64,000 bases of DNA. It comes from JAYVSZ01 sp043774925 (GTDB lineage Bacteria > Pseudomonadota > Gammaproteobacteria > Burkholderiales > Methylophilaceae). How positions within the stretch are numbered: the stretch's first letter is position 1; each line of letters opens with the position of its first letter. The notes beneath the pieces were generated by a model. That model ran no database searches. It was not told where the DNA came from and saw only the letters and a program-made list of their open reading frames with translations. The position numbers and the translations under genes were made by a program. The stretch spans positions 12,985 through 76,984 of the forward strand of contig JAYVSZ010000011.1 of NCBI GenBank assembly GCA_043774925.1, in the 5' to 3' direction. Below are positions 25,650 through 35,041 of the stretch, piece after piece.

Positions 25650-26369
25650 GTGAAATACACATTCAAGCCGAGCATTTTCATGACAACGGCGACGCTGGTT
25701 GTCATGGCGATTTGCATCAAACTTGGTATGTGGCAGTACAACAAGGCAGAAGCTAAGCAGGCTTTACAGGCGCGGCTAGAAGCAGGCATGTTGTTAGCGC
25801 CAGTCGATTTGCCACCCACAAGTGAGAGTATTGAAGCTTGGCGCTATCGGCGTGTAAGGTTTGCTGGTACATACGAACTGAAATATCAGGTGCTACTAGA
25901 TAATCAGGTGGAAAATAATGTGGTTGGTTACCATGTGCTCACGCCCATTAAACTTGAAGGCGAGAATCAATATGTGCTGGTGGATAGAGGCTGGATTGTC
26001 GGCTCGCTAGACCGAAAAGTGCCTGTTGCGGCCGCGCCAGAAGGCAGGCAAGAAATTGTTGGCGATATCTCTATTCCGCTGGCAAAAGCGTTTACTTTGG
26101 AAGTGCCTGCCATAGAAGGCAAATGGCAAACGGTTTGGCAAAGCATGGATTTAGCACGTTATGCAAAAGCAGCTTCTAAGGAGGTGAAGCCTTATGTGGT
26201 GCGGCTTGACGCGCAGAGCAAGGCTGGCGGCTACAGCAGAAACTGGACGCGGCCAGGTGAGCGCGTGACCATGCATTTGGGTTACGCCTACCAGTGGTTT
26301 GGTTTTGCACTCACCTTGTTTGTGATTTATTTAGTATTGAATATCAAAAAAGTAACGAATAGAAAGTGA
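25650..26369 (+). CDS. SURF1 family oxidase assembly protein
   Basis: This 239-residue protein starts with GTG. Two terminal transmembrane helices (about 8-28 and 212-232) flank a periplasmic domain with YRRVRFAGTYELKYQVLLDNQ, YVLVDRGWIVGS, and the terminal HLGYAYQWFGFALTLFVIY. SURF1 helps insert heme a into subunit I. It begins the second part of the cluster, followed after 10 bp by the thioredoxin-like gene. Confidence 0.93.
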   Translation: MKYTFKPSIFMTTATLVVMAICIKLGMWQYNKAEAKQALQARLEAGMLLAPVDLPPTSESIEAWRYRRVRFAGTYELKYQVLLDNQVENNVVGYHVLTPIKLEGENQYVLVDRGWIVGSLDRKVPVAAAPEGRQEIVGDISIPLAKAFTLEVPAIEGKWQTVWQSMDLARYAKAASKEVKPYVVRLDAQSKAGGYSRNWTRPGERVTMHLGYAYQWFGFALTLFVIYLVLNIKKVTNRK

Positions 26370-26379
26370 TTTCGAAATA

Positions 26380-26985
26380 ATGTCAGAATTGAATAAGCAA
26401 GAAGCCCAACGCGGCAGCGGCAGAAAAATCTTATTACTGCTTGCAGTCGTTTTTGTGCTGCCGTTTACTATTGCCGCCACGCTGCATTTATTGGACATTC
26501 GCCCCAGTGGGAAAAGCTATGGTGAGCTGATTGTGCCGCCTGTGAACCTCACAATTCCACCATTGCAGGACACGCAAGCCAAGCCTTTTACAGCGACTCA
26601 ATGGCAAAAAAAATGGAATATTGTGATGATTAACCATGAAGCTTGCACAGACCAATGTCTAACAACGACGCACCTGCTAGGCAATGTGCGTCTTTCTATG
26701 GATAAAGATACAAAGCGCGTGCAGCAAATATTGTTGCTGCCAATTGAGACCACAAGGGAAGCCATCGCAGATTTACAGAAAAAGAATCCTGATTTGATTA
26801 TTTTGGCAGGCAGTGATGAAGCGACAACGCAGCTCGCTAACAAGCTAGAAAGCCTTGCAAAGCCACAAAATATCTATTTGGTTGATCCCTTGGGCAATTT
26901 GATGATGCAATATCCTCAAAACTTTGAGCCAAAAGGGCTGCGTAGTGATTTGGTGCGTTTGATTAAAAGTTCTTGGGTCAGCTAA
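26380..26985 (+). CDS. Membrane-anchored thioredoxin-like protein, SCO-related without the distal copper His
   Basis: This 201-residue protein has an N-terminal anchor (about 17-38) and a thioredoxin-fold domain. A CX3C motif, HEACTDQC, occurs where SCO copper chaperones have theirs. The region aligning with the SCO histidine (SLAKPQNIYLVDPLGNLM) has no His, so canonical copper binding is unlikely and a thiol-disulfide role in oxidase assembly is more plausible (inference). It sits between surf1 and ctaA. No standard SCO gene is present in this window. Confidence 0.72.
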   Translation: MSELNKQEAQRGSGRKILLLLAVVFVLPFTIAATLHLLDIRPSGKSYGELIVPPVNLTIPPLQDTQAKPFTATQWQKKWNIVMINHEACTDQCLTTTHLLGNVRLSMDKDTKRVQQILLLPIETTREAIADLQKKNPDLIILAGSDEATTQLANKLESLAKPQNIYLVDPLGNLMMQYPQNFEPKGLRSDLVRLIKSSWVS

Positions 26986-27028
26986 GAGTCTTGGATAAGA
27001 CGGTGACATAGAAATAAATAGGCCAAAA

Positions 27029-28009
27029 ATGTTTAAAAAATTGATTTATATCGCAACAATTATTACGTTATTTGTGGTCGTGCTAGGTGCTTATGTGCGG
27101 CTTTCCGACGCTGGCTTAGGCTGCCCAGATTGGCCGGGTTGCTATGGCACATTGACTGTGCCGCAAAGTAGCGATGCCATTACACATGCACAAACTGCTT
27201 TTCCCGATAAGCCAATTGAAGCGCCAAAAGCGTGGAAAGAGATGATTCACCGCTATCTAGCAACTACGCTTGGCTTATTTATTTTGGCGATTTTTGTCGT
27301 TGCTTGGCGCAAACGCAATGAAATCAAAGTGTCGCCGTGGTTACCTACCGCGCTGGTAGGTTTGGTTGTATTCCAAGGCATGCTCGGCATGTGGACAGTC
27401 ACGTTGCTGCTTAAACCCGCCATCGTCACCGCGCATTTAATGGGCGGCATGAGTACGCTGGCGATACTCACTTGGATGACGCATCGGCATTGGGGTACAA
27501 TTTCTGTCAATTACTTAACCTCGAAAAATATGCGTCTTTTTGTACGTGGCGCGCTAGTAATTTTGCTGTTGCAAATATTTTTAGGTGGCTGGACAAGCAC
27601 CAACTACGCGGCGCTTGCCTGTACAGACTTTCCCACTTGCCATGGCGTCTGGTTCCCAGACATGGATTTTGCCAACGCTTTCCATTGGGTGCGTGAGTTG
27701 GGCGTTGATTCAACTGGTAAGCCGCTCGATCTCAGCGCATTTGTGGCCATACAATGGACGCACCGCTTGGGCGCACTCATCACCTTTATATATCTTGGCA
27801 CGCTTGGCTTGCGTTTGTTGCGTCAGCCACAATTAGGCCGTTTAGCTAGTATAATGTGGCTCTTGTTACTGGTTCAGGTGAGTTTGGGCATTGCGAATTT
27901 AGTGCTGCATCTACCGTTGGTATTAGCTGTGGCGCACAATATGGTTGCCGCATTGTTATTAATCACAGTGGTAGTGCTCAATTCAAAGATTACAGCGCTG
28001 AGCGAATAG
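27029..28009 (+). CDS. ctaA: Heme A synthase (COX15/CtaA)
   Basis: This 326-residue protein has about eight transmembrane helices and the COX15 marks: VVLGAYVRLSDAGLGCPDWPGCYG near the N-terminus (in parts LGAYVRLSDAGLGCPDWPGC), heme-ligand His in EMIHRYLATTLGL, HLMGGMSTLAILTW, WTHRLGALITF and VAHNMVAALLL. It oxidises the C8 methyl of heme O to a formyl, giving heme A. The second half repeats the LGGWTSTNYAALACTDFPTCHG block. It is followed by ctaB. Confidence 0.95.
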   Translation: MFKKLIYIATIITLFVVVLGAYVRLSDAGLGCPDWPGCYGTLTVPQSSDAITHAQTAFPDKPIEAPKAWKEMIHRYLATTLGLFILAIFVVAWRKRNEIKVSPWLPTALVGLVVFQGMLGMWTVTLLLKPAIVTAHLMGGMSTLAILTWMTHRHWGTISVNYLTSKNMRLFVRGALVILLLQIFLGGWTSTNYAALACTDFPTCHGVWFPDMDFANAFHWVRELGVDSTGKPLDLSAFVAIQWTHRLGALITFIYLGTLGLRLLRQPQLGRLASIMWLLLLVQVSLGIANLVLHLPLVLAVAHNMVAALLLITVVVLNSKITALSE

Positions 28010-28034
28010 CCAAATAGATAAATAAAAGGTTTAA

Positions 28035-28940
28035 ATGAGTACGACTCCAGAATTTAACACGCAAGCTGCCGCTAGCCATTTTGGCAACTGCTTAGCGCTC
28101 ACCAAGCCGCGCGTCACTGCGCTTATTGTATTCACTGCGGTCATCGGCATGTTTTTAGCCACGCCAGGCATGGTGCCGCTTAATATTCTGCTCGCAGCCA
28201 CCGTTGGCATTGGCATGTCATCTGGTGCTGCCGCGGCTTTCAACCATTTAGTTGAGCAAAAAATTGACGCCAAAATGGCGCGCACACGTGGCCGGCCATT
28301 ACCAACTGGTCAAATGACTTCTCAACAAACCTTGCTGTTTTCAACCGTGATGGCAACGATTGGCTTGGGCATTTTATATTTTTTCGTAAACCCGCTCACC
28401 ATGTGGCTCACTTTTGCCACGTTTATTGGCTACGCAGTCATTTATACCGTGTTCCTAAAGCCAGCCACACCGCTAAACATCGTGATTGGCGGACTTTCTG
28501 GCGCTATGCCGCCAGCGTTGGGCTGGGCAGCAGTCACTGGCGCTGTGCCTGCACAAGCTTGGGTGCTGGTGCTGATTATATTCGCTTGGACGCCACCACA
28601 TTTCTGGGCGCTGGCATTATACCGCCGCGAAGAGTACGCGAAATCTGGCTTACCAATGCTGCCAGTTACGCATGGCGAGGCGTTCACGCTGCTGCACATT
28701 TTGTTTTATACCATTATTTTATGCGCAGTCACCTTGCTGCCTTTTGCGATGCGCATGAGCGGCCTGATTTACTTGGCTTCAATCGTCGTGCTAGATGGTA
28801 TTTTTATGGCGTACGCCATCGGTCTCTATCGCAACTATTCAGACGAGCTTGCAAAACGCACGTTCAAATATTCGATTCTTTACCTCATGTTGCTTTTCGC
28901 AGCACTGGTGATTGATCACTACTTCCTATTTTTGCTTTAG
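28035..28940 (+). CDS. ctaB: Protoheme IX farnesyltransferase (heme O synthase)
   Basis: This 301-residue UbiA-superfamily prenyltransferase has about nine transmembrane helices. It has the two Asp-rich regions: the first in NHLVEQKIDAKMARTRGRPLP and the second around YRREEYAKSGLPMLPVTHG. LTKPRVTALIVFTAVIGMFL is the usual N-terminal start. It attaches farnesyl to the heme B vinyl to give heme O. It ends the oxidase cluster. Confidence 0.95.
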   Translation: MSTTPEFNTQAAASHFGNCLALTKPRVTALIVFTAVIGMFLATPGMVPLNILLAATVGIGMSSGAAAAFNHLVEQKIDAKMARTRGRPLPTGQMTSQQTLLFSTVMATIGLGILYFFVNPLTMWLTFATFIGYAVIYTVFLKPATPLNIVIGGLSGAMPPALGWAAVTGAVPAQAWVLVLIIFAWTPPHFWALALYRREEYAKSGLPMLPVTHGEAFTLLHILFYTIILCAVTLLPFAMRMSGLIYLASIVVLDGIFMAYAIGLYRNYSDELAKRTFKYSILYLMLLFAALVIDHYFLFLL

Positions 28941-28997
28941 TTTAAGCTTGCTGTCATGTGTGCGTACGAGCGAGAAACGCGCTATCAAACTGAGTCG

Positions 28998-31793
28998 TTA
29001 GTGATGAGCTTTGCTGTGAGTTTGTACTAGTTTTTTAAGTTCAGGCACGCAAGATCCGCATTCTGTGCCGCATCTCAGCTTATTTTGTAGGGTTTGCAAA
29101 TCTGCGCCCATTTCAATCGTTTCAATAATGTCATTTTCGGCTACATCTAGGCAATTGCAAATAATTTTTCCGCGTCCGCGTTGCCCTGTCGGCGGCGCAG
29201 GCAAAGGTGCGAGCGCCCAGCGGCTAAATTCCTTGTAAGTGGTCTCTTCGGTAAACTGCCCAGAACTCATTACTTCTTTCAGCCAATCTGTCGCAAGCGT
29301 TTCGCCCATTAACCGCACGCCTGTCACTTGATTATTTTCCACCAAAATACGTTTGGAAATACCGCGTTTTGCATCGTTATAATTGAGCAAAGGCATGTCG
29401 TCTGTCATACCAAGCAATGCGTCAATCTCAGCCACCAGAGCGGATTCTGGCGGAGAGTCGTGTGCGGCTTTTAGTATCAACATGCCAGATTTGTTGGTAT
29501 CGGATTCGCGACCAAATAAGCCGCAACTGGCGTATTGAAAATGCGACATGAGCGCGCGTACTTTTTGCAGCAAGTTTAAATTGTTGCAGCTACGCATAAT
29601 CGTCATGCGCCAAGGTAGTTCCAGCTTTTCTATTTTTATCGCTGCATGTTTTAGCTCGGGCTGCTTGGAAGTTTTGTCGATATTTGGTGGCATTAGCGCG
29701 TTCACACCCAAGCCCTGCATAAACTGGCTTCCCCAGTGCATGGGAATAAATGTTTGCGATGGGCTCACCTCATCGGAGGCTTGCGCAAGTAGCGTCAGGC
29801 TGCCGCGTTTATTGGATACTTTGACGATGTCGCCTGATTTTATCAGACGCCGAGTCATGTCATCCGCGTTCATGGAAATTACAGGCTCTTCCGCGTGGTT
29901 AAACAGTTGCGCAACATTGCCTGTGCGGCTCATGCCGTGCCATTGGTCGCGCAAGCGCCCTGTAAGCAAATGTAGCGGATGGCGCGCGTCGGTTTTATCG
30001 GCGGTAGCCTTGTAAACGGCGTTGACAAATTGTGCTTTTCCATCAGGTGTTTGAAAAATACCATCGCTGTAGAGCCGCTTGTTTGCTTGCTGCTGGCCTT
30101 GTTCAGGTTTTTTTATATAAGGCCATTGTTGAGGGCCGTCGTTGGCTAAAACTTCGTAACTTAGGCCAGAAATGTCCAAGTCGCGACCTTTGGTGGTCTC
30201 ACGGTGTTCGTTAAAAACTTGCTCGGTTGAATCGTAAGCAAATAACTTTTGTTTTTTGCCCAAGCGCTTTTCTAAACGCTGCGCAAAGTCCACCATAATC
30301 ACCCAATCGTGACGCGCTTCTGCGGGTGCCGCAACGGCTGGGTTGACGCGCGTAATGCGGCGTTCCGAGTTGGTCACCGTGCCTTCTTTTTCGCCCCAAG
30401 TGCTGGCGGGCAGCAATACATCGGCATATTGGCAAGTGTCGGTATTGTTAAACGCATCTTGCACCACCACAAGCTCTGCTTTGTGTAAGGCGGCTAGCAC
30501 ATTGTTAAGGTCTGGCATCGATTGCGCAGGGTTAGTGCAGGCAATCCAAATGGCTTTAATTTCGCCGCTTTTCACCGCATCGAACATTTCCACCGCGGTT
30601 TTGCCAGGGGTTTCTGGTACGCTCTCCACGTTCCATATTTTTGCGATTTCTGTGCGATGTTCGGCATTCGCCAAATCGCGATGACCCGAAAGCAAATTGG
30701 CCATGCCGCCCACCTCGCGCCCGCCCATGGCATTGGGCTGGCCTGTGAGGCTAAATGGCCCAGCGCCAGGCCTGCCAATTTGACCAGTGGCAAGGTGCAA
30801 GTTGATTAATGCGGCGTTTTTATCGGTGCCGTGAATGCTTTGGTTTAGGCCCATGCAATACATGCTTAAACTCGGCCCTTTGCCAAACCATTTGGCGGCT
30901 TGAATAATATCGCTTTCTTTAATGCCGCAAATATCTGCCACCATTTTTGGCGTGTATTCGCGCACGGTTTCCTTTAGCGCGTCGAAGCCATTAGTATGCG
31001 CATTGATATAGGCCATATCCAGCAAGCCTTCCCACAGCATTACGTGTAGCATGCCGTTAAAAAGCGCAACATCGGTGCCAGGCAAAATGGCTAAATGTAA
31101 ATCCGCGGTTTGCGCGGTGTCTGTGCGACGCGGATCGACCACAATGATTTTTAAATTGGGATTTTTGGCTTTTGCGTCTTCAATACGACGGAAAATAATT
31201 GGGTGTGCAAATGCGGTATTGCTGCCCGCAATAAATAAGCATTCGGTGTGCTCAATATCCTCGTAACACGCGGGCGGGGAATCAGCTCCCAGTGTGGCTT
31301 TGTAGCCTGCCACGGCACTGCTCATGCAAAGCCGCGAGTTTGTATCGACGTTATTGGTGCCAATTAAGCCTTTGGCTAGCTTGTTAAACACATAATAATC
31401 TTCGGTCATAAGCTGGCCGGAAATATAAAAAGCCACCGAATCTGGTCCGTGTTTTTCGATGGTTTGTGCGAATTTCTCGGTGATATAATCCAGCGACACA
31501 TCCCATGAGACCCGCTTCCTGCTTGCCTCGTGGCTTAATCGCATTTCTGGGTAAAGCGCACGATTATCCAGCTTAGCACTTAAATGCAGCGTGCTGCCTT
31601 TTGTGCAAAGCCTTCCGAAATTCGCAGGGTGGTCTGTATCGCCTTTTACATGAACGATTTGATTGCCTTGTGATTCAATCACCACGCCACAACCCACGCC
31701 GCAATAGGGGCAAGTGGATTTTGTAAAAACCGAAGGAACTGGTTTTTTTACAGCCTGTTTTTTTACAAACATAATCGGCGTTTCAACAATCAA
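28998..31793 (-). CDS. nasA: Assimilatory nitrate reductase catalytic subunit with C-terminal BFD-type [2Fe-2S] domain
   Basis: This 931-residue molybdopterin enzyme has the N-terminal [4Fe-4S] ligands Cys28, Cys31, Cys35 and Cys63 (STCPYCGVGC, RLCTKG), the bis-MGD domains (DTNSRLCMSSAVAGYK, MYCMGLNQSIHGTDKNAALI, GQPNAMGGREVGGMANLLSG), and a C-terminal BFD-like domain (IICNCLDV, then CGTECGSCVPEL). It reduces nitrate to nitrite in the cytoplasm. The TTG at 31793 is favoured because GGAG stands 8 bases upstream inside nirD and the codon overlaps the nirD stop (TTGA). ATG at 31772 has no visible Shine-Dalgarno. It is the last gene of the nirB operon. Confidence 0.93.
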   Translation of the reverse strand: MIVETPIMFVKKQAVKKPVPSVFTKSTCPYCGVGCGVVIESQGNQIVHVKGDTDHPANFGRLCTKGSTLHLSAKLDNRALYPEMRLSHEASRKRVSWDVSLDYITEKFAQTIEKHGPDSVAFYISGQLMTEDYYVFNKLAKGLIGTNNVDTNSRLCMSSAVAGYKATLGADSPPACYEDIEHTECLFIAGSNTAFAHPIIFRRIEDAKAKNPNLKIIVVDPRRTDTAQTADLHLAILPGTDVALFNGMLHVMLWEGLLDMAYINAHTNGFDALKETVREYTPKMVADICGIKESDIIQAAKWFGKGPSLSMYCMGLNQSIHGTDKNAALINLHLATGQIGRPGAGPFSLTGQPNAMGGREVGGMANLLSGHRDLANAEHRTEIAKIWNVESVPETPGKTAVEMFDAVKSGEIKAIWIACTNPAQSMPDLNNVLAALHKAELVVVQDAFNNTDTCQYADVLLPASTWGEKEGTVTNSERRITRVNPAVAAPAEARHDWVIMVDFAQRLEKRLGKKQKLFAYDSTEQVFNEHRETTKGRDLDISGLSYEVLANDGPQQWPYIKKPEQGQQQANKRLYSDGIFQTPDGKAQFVNAVYKATADKTDARHPLHLLTGRLRDQWHGMSRTGNVAQLFNHAEEPVISMNADDMTRRLIKSGDIVKVSNKRGSLTLLAQASDEVSPSQTFIPMHWGSQFMQGLGVNALMPPNIDKTSKQPELKHAAIKIEKLELPWRMTIMRSCNNLNLLQKVRALMSHFQYASCGLFGRESDTNKSGMLILKAAHDSPPESALVAEIDALLGMTDDMPLLNYNDAKRGISKRILVENNQVTGVRLMGETLATDWLKEVMSSGQFTEETTYKEFSRWALAPLPAPPTGQRGRGKIICNCLDVAENDIIETIEMGADLQTLQNKLRCGTECGSCVPELKKLVQTHSKAHH

Positions 31794-32104
31794 GCTTTAA
31801 GCTCCAAATAGACAAAGCCGTCTTCAATTTTGGTCTTAAAACAGGCGGTTTCGCCTACGTCAGGCTCTTCTGCCTTGCCGTCCACCAAGCTTATTTTCCA
31901 GCTGTGTAGCGGACAAGCGACTTTGTCACCATAGACAATGCCTTGCGACAGCGGCCCGCCTTTGTGCGGACACCTATTGTTGATGGCAAACACGCGGCCA
32001 TCCTCGGTGCGGAACACGCCGATTTCAATTTCTTTTGTGCGTACTACGCGCGCGCCGAGTTTGGGGATTTCATTTAACGGCGCTACTTTTACCCAATTAC
32101 TCAT
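31790..32104 (-). CDS. nirD: Nitrite reductase small subunit (Rieske type)
   Basis: This 104-residue protein has the Rieske [2Fe-2S] ligands CPHKGGPLSQG and CPLHSWKI. It partners NirB in NADH-dependent reduction of nitrite to ammonium. Here it is separated from nirB by a transporter and a kinase/phosphatase gene, and coupled to nasA by a stop-start overlap. Confidence 0.93.
   Translation of the reverse strand: MSNWVKVAPLNEIPKLGARVVRTKEIEIGVFRTEDGRVFAINNRCPHKGGPLSQGIVYGDKVACPLHSWKISLVDGKAEEPDVGETACFKTKIEDGFVYLELKA
31802..31805 (-). promoter_or_regulatory. Ribosome binding site supporting the TTG start of nasA
   Basis: GGAG on the minus strand, 8 bases before TTG 31793. No such signal precedes the ATG at 31772. 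Confidence 0.55.
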
Positions 32105-32114
32105 TTTCTAACCC

Positions 32115-33806
32115 TTACGAAACGACTAACAAATAAATTAACAAAAAATTAATGGCGAGTGAAAATAGCGCCAACCATTGCCATTTAAGCAATCTAGCAC
32201 GACCAATTAAGGGCGTTCTGGCGGGCGCTAAGATTGGCTTTAACTCGCCCACCTCCAGCGCATGCAGCATTTCTTCTGCTGTCTCAAAACGCAACTTTGG
32301 GTCGCGCGTGATGGCTTTCAGCACAATGTTTTCTAACCAATATGGAATATCTGGCCGATAACGTGTCGGTGGCACTGGCTCGCCAAATTTTGGACGCTGA
32401 AATGGCTCAATTTCACCGTGCGGATATTTTCGCGTCAGTAAATGATACAGCGTGATGCCCGCTGCATAAATATCGCTTTGCACAGTGGCTTCAGTGCCAT
32501 CAAACAGCTCTGGTGCCATAAAACTGGGCGTGCCAGGGTTTTGCATAGATTCAATTTTTACCAGCGTTGATAAAGCCACGCCCAAATCCAAAATACGCAA
32601 ACGCTGGTCGCTGGCGATATGCACGTTGGCGGGCTTAATATCTCGATGAATGATATTCAGGCGATGCAAACCGCCCAATCCACGCATCATATCTGCGCCA
32701 ATTTTCGCGGTGCCCGCCACCGTAAAATGGTGGCCGTTATCCAGTCTTTGTTGTAGCGTGGCACCTTCGTGCCAGCTCATCACGTAGTATAGTTTGCTGC
32801 GTTTTTCGGTAGAGATAGGCAAAATCTGCGGCACATATTGCGATACCACGCGCTTGCCAAGCCACTCTTCATTTAGCAAGCTGTTGCAACTATCGGTGTC
32901 ATTGGCCAAAATTACTTGCAAAGTTTTCAGCACAAAATACTGTTTTGTTTCTATTTGGCGCACTTTGTAGAGCACCGTTGCGCGCGAATCGTGCAATATT
33001 TCGATGACTTCAAAATCATCAATCGTTTCGCCAACTTTTAGCTTATTTGGCACGGCCAAATGCTTGCCACCTGCAATCAGCTCGGATAATGATTCCTTGC
33101 CAATGCCATCAATTTTAACGACCACCGCGGTGCTGTTGTCTTGGCTACCTTTTTTAATCGCAGTTTTGGTCAGGTGCTCGCAAACCAGTTGCGGATTATC
33201 AAATTTTTGCAGGCCTTCGTGAATCGCTTTTTCGCCTAGTGCTTCCCATACGCCATCAGACATTAGCGCGAAAATGTCGCCTACTTGCAGCGCGCCTTCA
33301 GCTAAATCCACGGCAAGATGTGCATCCAAACCTACCGCGCGTTTCAGCACATGGCGCATATCGGGTCTATCCCAAACGTGATCCGTGGTGAGTCGTTTAA
33401 GAGTCCCTTCGCGCAGCAAGTAAATACGCGTATCGCCAACGTGCGCCGAGTAATAACGTTGCCCGCGCAGAATGAGTAATGACAGCGTGGTGGCCATGCC
33501 CGCCATATCGCGATTGGCATTGGCCTGCGCGATAAGCCAGCGATTGGCCGCGCTTAATACTTTGTCTAGCGAGGCTAGCGGTTCCCATGTGTCGGGCGTG
33601 GCGTAATAATCGGCAGAAACTGTGCGCACCGTCATTTCGGAAGCTTCGCCACCGCCCGCATTACCGCTTACACCATCGGCCAGCGCGATGAGCGCACCTT
33701 TGGTGTTGAGTTGCTCACTGGTTGGCGTTACCACACCAACGTAATCTTCGTTACGCTCGCGTGGGCCAGCCAAACTGGATTGGCCTATTTCAAATTTTAA
33801 GGACAT
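32115..33806 (-). CDS. Bifunctional PP2C-type phosphatase / Ser-Thr protein kinase, membrane-anchored
   Basis: This 563-residue protein has a PP2C domain at about 1-240 (RNEDYVGVV, ALADGVSGNAGGGEAS, HVGDTRIYLLREGTLKRLT, LMSDGVWEALGE, QDNSTAVVV), then a kinase domain at about 265-535 (catalytic loop IHRDIKPANVHI, DLGVA in place of DFG, GTPSFMAPE), then one C-terminal transmembrane helix (about 543-562). It probably reversibly phosphorylates a protein of nitrate uptake or reduction. The same gene association is known in Pseudomonas nitrate-assimilation loci. The target is unknown. Confidence 0.92.
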   Translation of the reverse strand: MSLKFEIGQSSLAGPRERNEDYVGVVTPTSEQLNTKGALIALADGVSGNAGGGEASEMTVRTVSADYYATPDTWEPLASLDKVLSAANRWLIAQANANRDMAGMATTLSLLILRGQRYYSAHVGDTRIYLLREGTLKRLTTDHVWDRPDMRHVLKRAVGLDAHLAVDLAEGALQVGDIFALMSDGVWEALGEKAIHEGLQKFDNPQLVCEHLTKTAIKKGSQDNSTAVVVKIDGIGKESLSELIAGGKHLAVPNKLKVGETIDDFEVIEILHDSRATVLYKVRQIETKQYFVLKTLQVILANDTDSCNSLLNEEWLGKRVVSQYVPQILPISTEKRSKLYYVMSWHEGATLQQRLDNGHHFTVAGTAKIGADMMRGLGGLHRLNIIHRDIKPANVHIASDQRLRILDLGVALSTLVKIESMQNPGTPSFMAPELFDGTEATVQSDIYAAGITLYHLLTRKYPHGEIEPFQRPKFGEPVPPTRYRPDIPYWLENIVLKAITRDPKLRFETAEEMLHALEVGELKPILAPARTPLIGRARLLKWQWLALFSLAINFLLIYLLVVS

Positions 33807-33814
33807 CCGTTAGT

Positions 33815-35026
33815 TTACACCTTGGCGGTGGTGGCAGTAGCGCTGCCCCAAGTCGTTCTCCAGCGTGTTTTGACGCCTGCCAAGCCAATAATTGCCATTA
33901 CGGCCAAACCTGCAAAAATCATCAAACCAGTTTGATAGCTACCTGTGGATTGCTTAAAGTAGCCCAAACTAGCTGCCAAGTAGAATCCACCTACGCCGCC
34001 CGCCATGCCGACTAAGCCAGTCATGACGCCGATTTCTTTGCGGAAGCGCTGTGGTACGAGCTGAAAAACCGCGCCGTTGCCCATGCCTAGTGCTGCCATG
34101 ACAGGAATAATAATCGCTAAAGCCAATTGATAAGTAGGTTGCCCAAGGCTCATGATAAATAGCAGCAGCGCTGCAATAGTGTACATGGTGAGTAGCGTGC
34201 GGATGCCACCGATTCTATCGGCGACCAAGCCGCCGAGCGGGCGCACCAGAGAGCCTGCAAACACGCAGGCGGCCGTGCAGTAGCCTGCTTTAACTGGGCC
34301 AAGATGATATAAATCGTTAAAGTAGATGGTAAGTGAGGATGCTAGGCCAACAAAGCCGCCAAAAGTAACGCTGTAGAAAAACATAAACCACCACGCGTCT
34401 TGGTCTTTTAAAATCGCCAAGTATTGGGCAAGCGATTTCGCAGGTGGTGTGTCTGGACTATCTTTCGCAAAAATTAAGTAAACTGCTAGCGCAACACCCA
34501 GTGGGATTAAAGCCAAACCAAACACGTTGTTCCAGCCATAAGCCACGGCCAAACTTGGGGCAAATAGCGCGGCAAATACAGTCCCAGAGTTACCTGCGCC
34601 AGCAATGCCAAGCGCCGTGCCTTGATGCTCTGGTGGATACCAGCGCGAAGCAAGTGGAAGCGCTACAGCAAAGGCTGCGCCTGCAAAGCCTAAGCCAATG
34701 CCTAACATCAACGTTTGCTGAAATGTTTGCAAACCGTGTAACCAAGCAATGAATAGACTTAACATCACGATAGTCTGCCCGATTAAACCCGCCATTTTCG
34801 GCTTGATTTGATCAACTAACACGCCCATAAAAATTCGCAAAACCGCGCCAGCTAACACGGGCGTGGCCACCATTAGTCCTTTCTGCGCAGGCGTAAGCGC
34901 TAGGCTGGTGGCGATTTGTACGGCAAGTGGACCAAGCAGCACCCACACCATAAAGCTCAAATCAAAATACAAAAATGCTGAGAGTAGCGTCGGTGTATGG
35001 CCTGATTGCCAAAAACTTTTTTTCAT
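33815..35026 (-). CDS. Nitrate/nitrite transporter, MFS (NarK/NasA type)
   Basis: This 403-residue protein has 12 predicted transmembrane helices. NarK-type marks are GNSGTVFAALFAPSLA (nitrate signature 1) and, near the end, GMGNGAVFQLVPQRFRKEIGVMTGLVGMAGGVGGFYL (in two parts; nitrate signature 2 is GVMTGLVGMAGGVGGF). It moves nitrate inward or exchanges it for nitrite. It has an AAGGAAA ribosome binding site, 15 bp after nirB. Together with the NrtABC system, the cell has both an ABC and an MFS route for nitrate. Confidence 0.92.
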   Translation of the reverse strand: MKKSFWQSGHTPTLLSAFLYFDLSFMVWVLLGPLAVQIATSLALTPAQKGLMVATPVLAGAVLRIFMGVLVDQIKPKMAGLIGQTIVMLSLFIAWLHGLQTFQQTLMLGIGLGFAGAAFAVALPLASRWYPPEHQGTALGIAGAGNSGTVFAALFAPSLAVAYGWNNVFGLALIPLGVALAVYLIFAKDSPDTPPAKSLAQYLAILKDQDAWWFMFFYSVTFGGFVGLASSLTIYFNDLYHLGPVKAGYCTAACVFAGSLVRPLGGLVADRIGGIRTLLTMYTIAALLLFIMSLGQPTYQLALAIIIPVMAALGMGNGAVFQLVPQRFRKEIGVMTGLVGMAGGVGGFYLAASLGYFKQSTGSYQTGLMIFAGLAVMAIIGLAGVKTRWRTTWGSATATTAKV

Positions 35027-35041
35027 ACTATTTCCTTAAAA

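Noticed and set aside
31280..31310. A CTGGGAGCTGA stretch in nasA resembling the LGAN repeat core
   Set aside because: It encodes TLGADSPP, which is ordinary conserved sequence for nitrate reductases at this place, so it needs no repeat to explain it.
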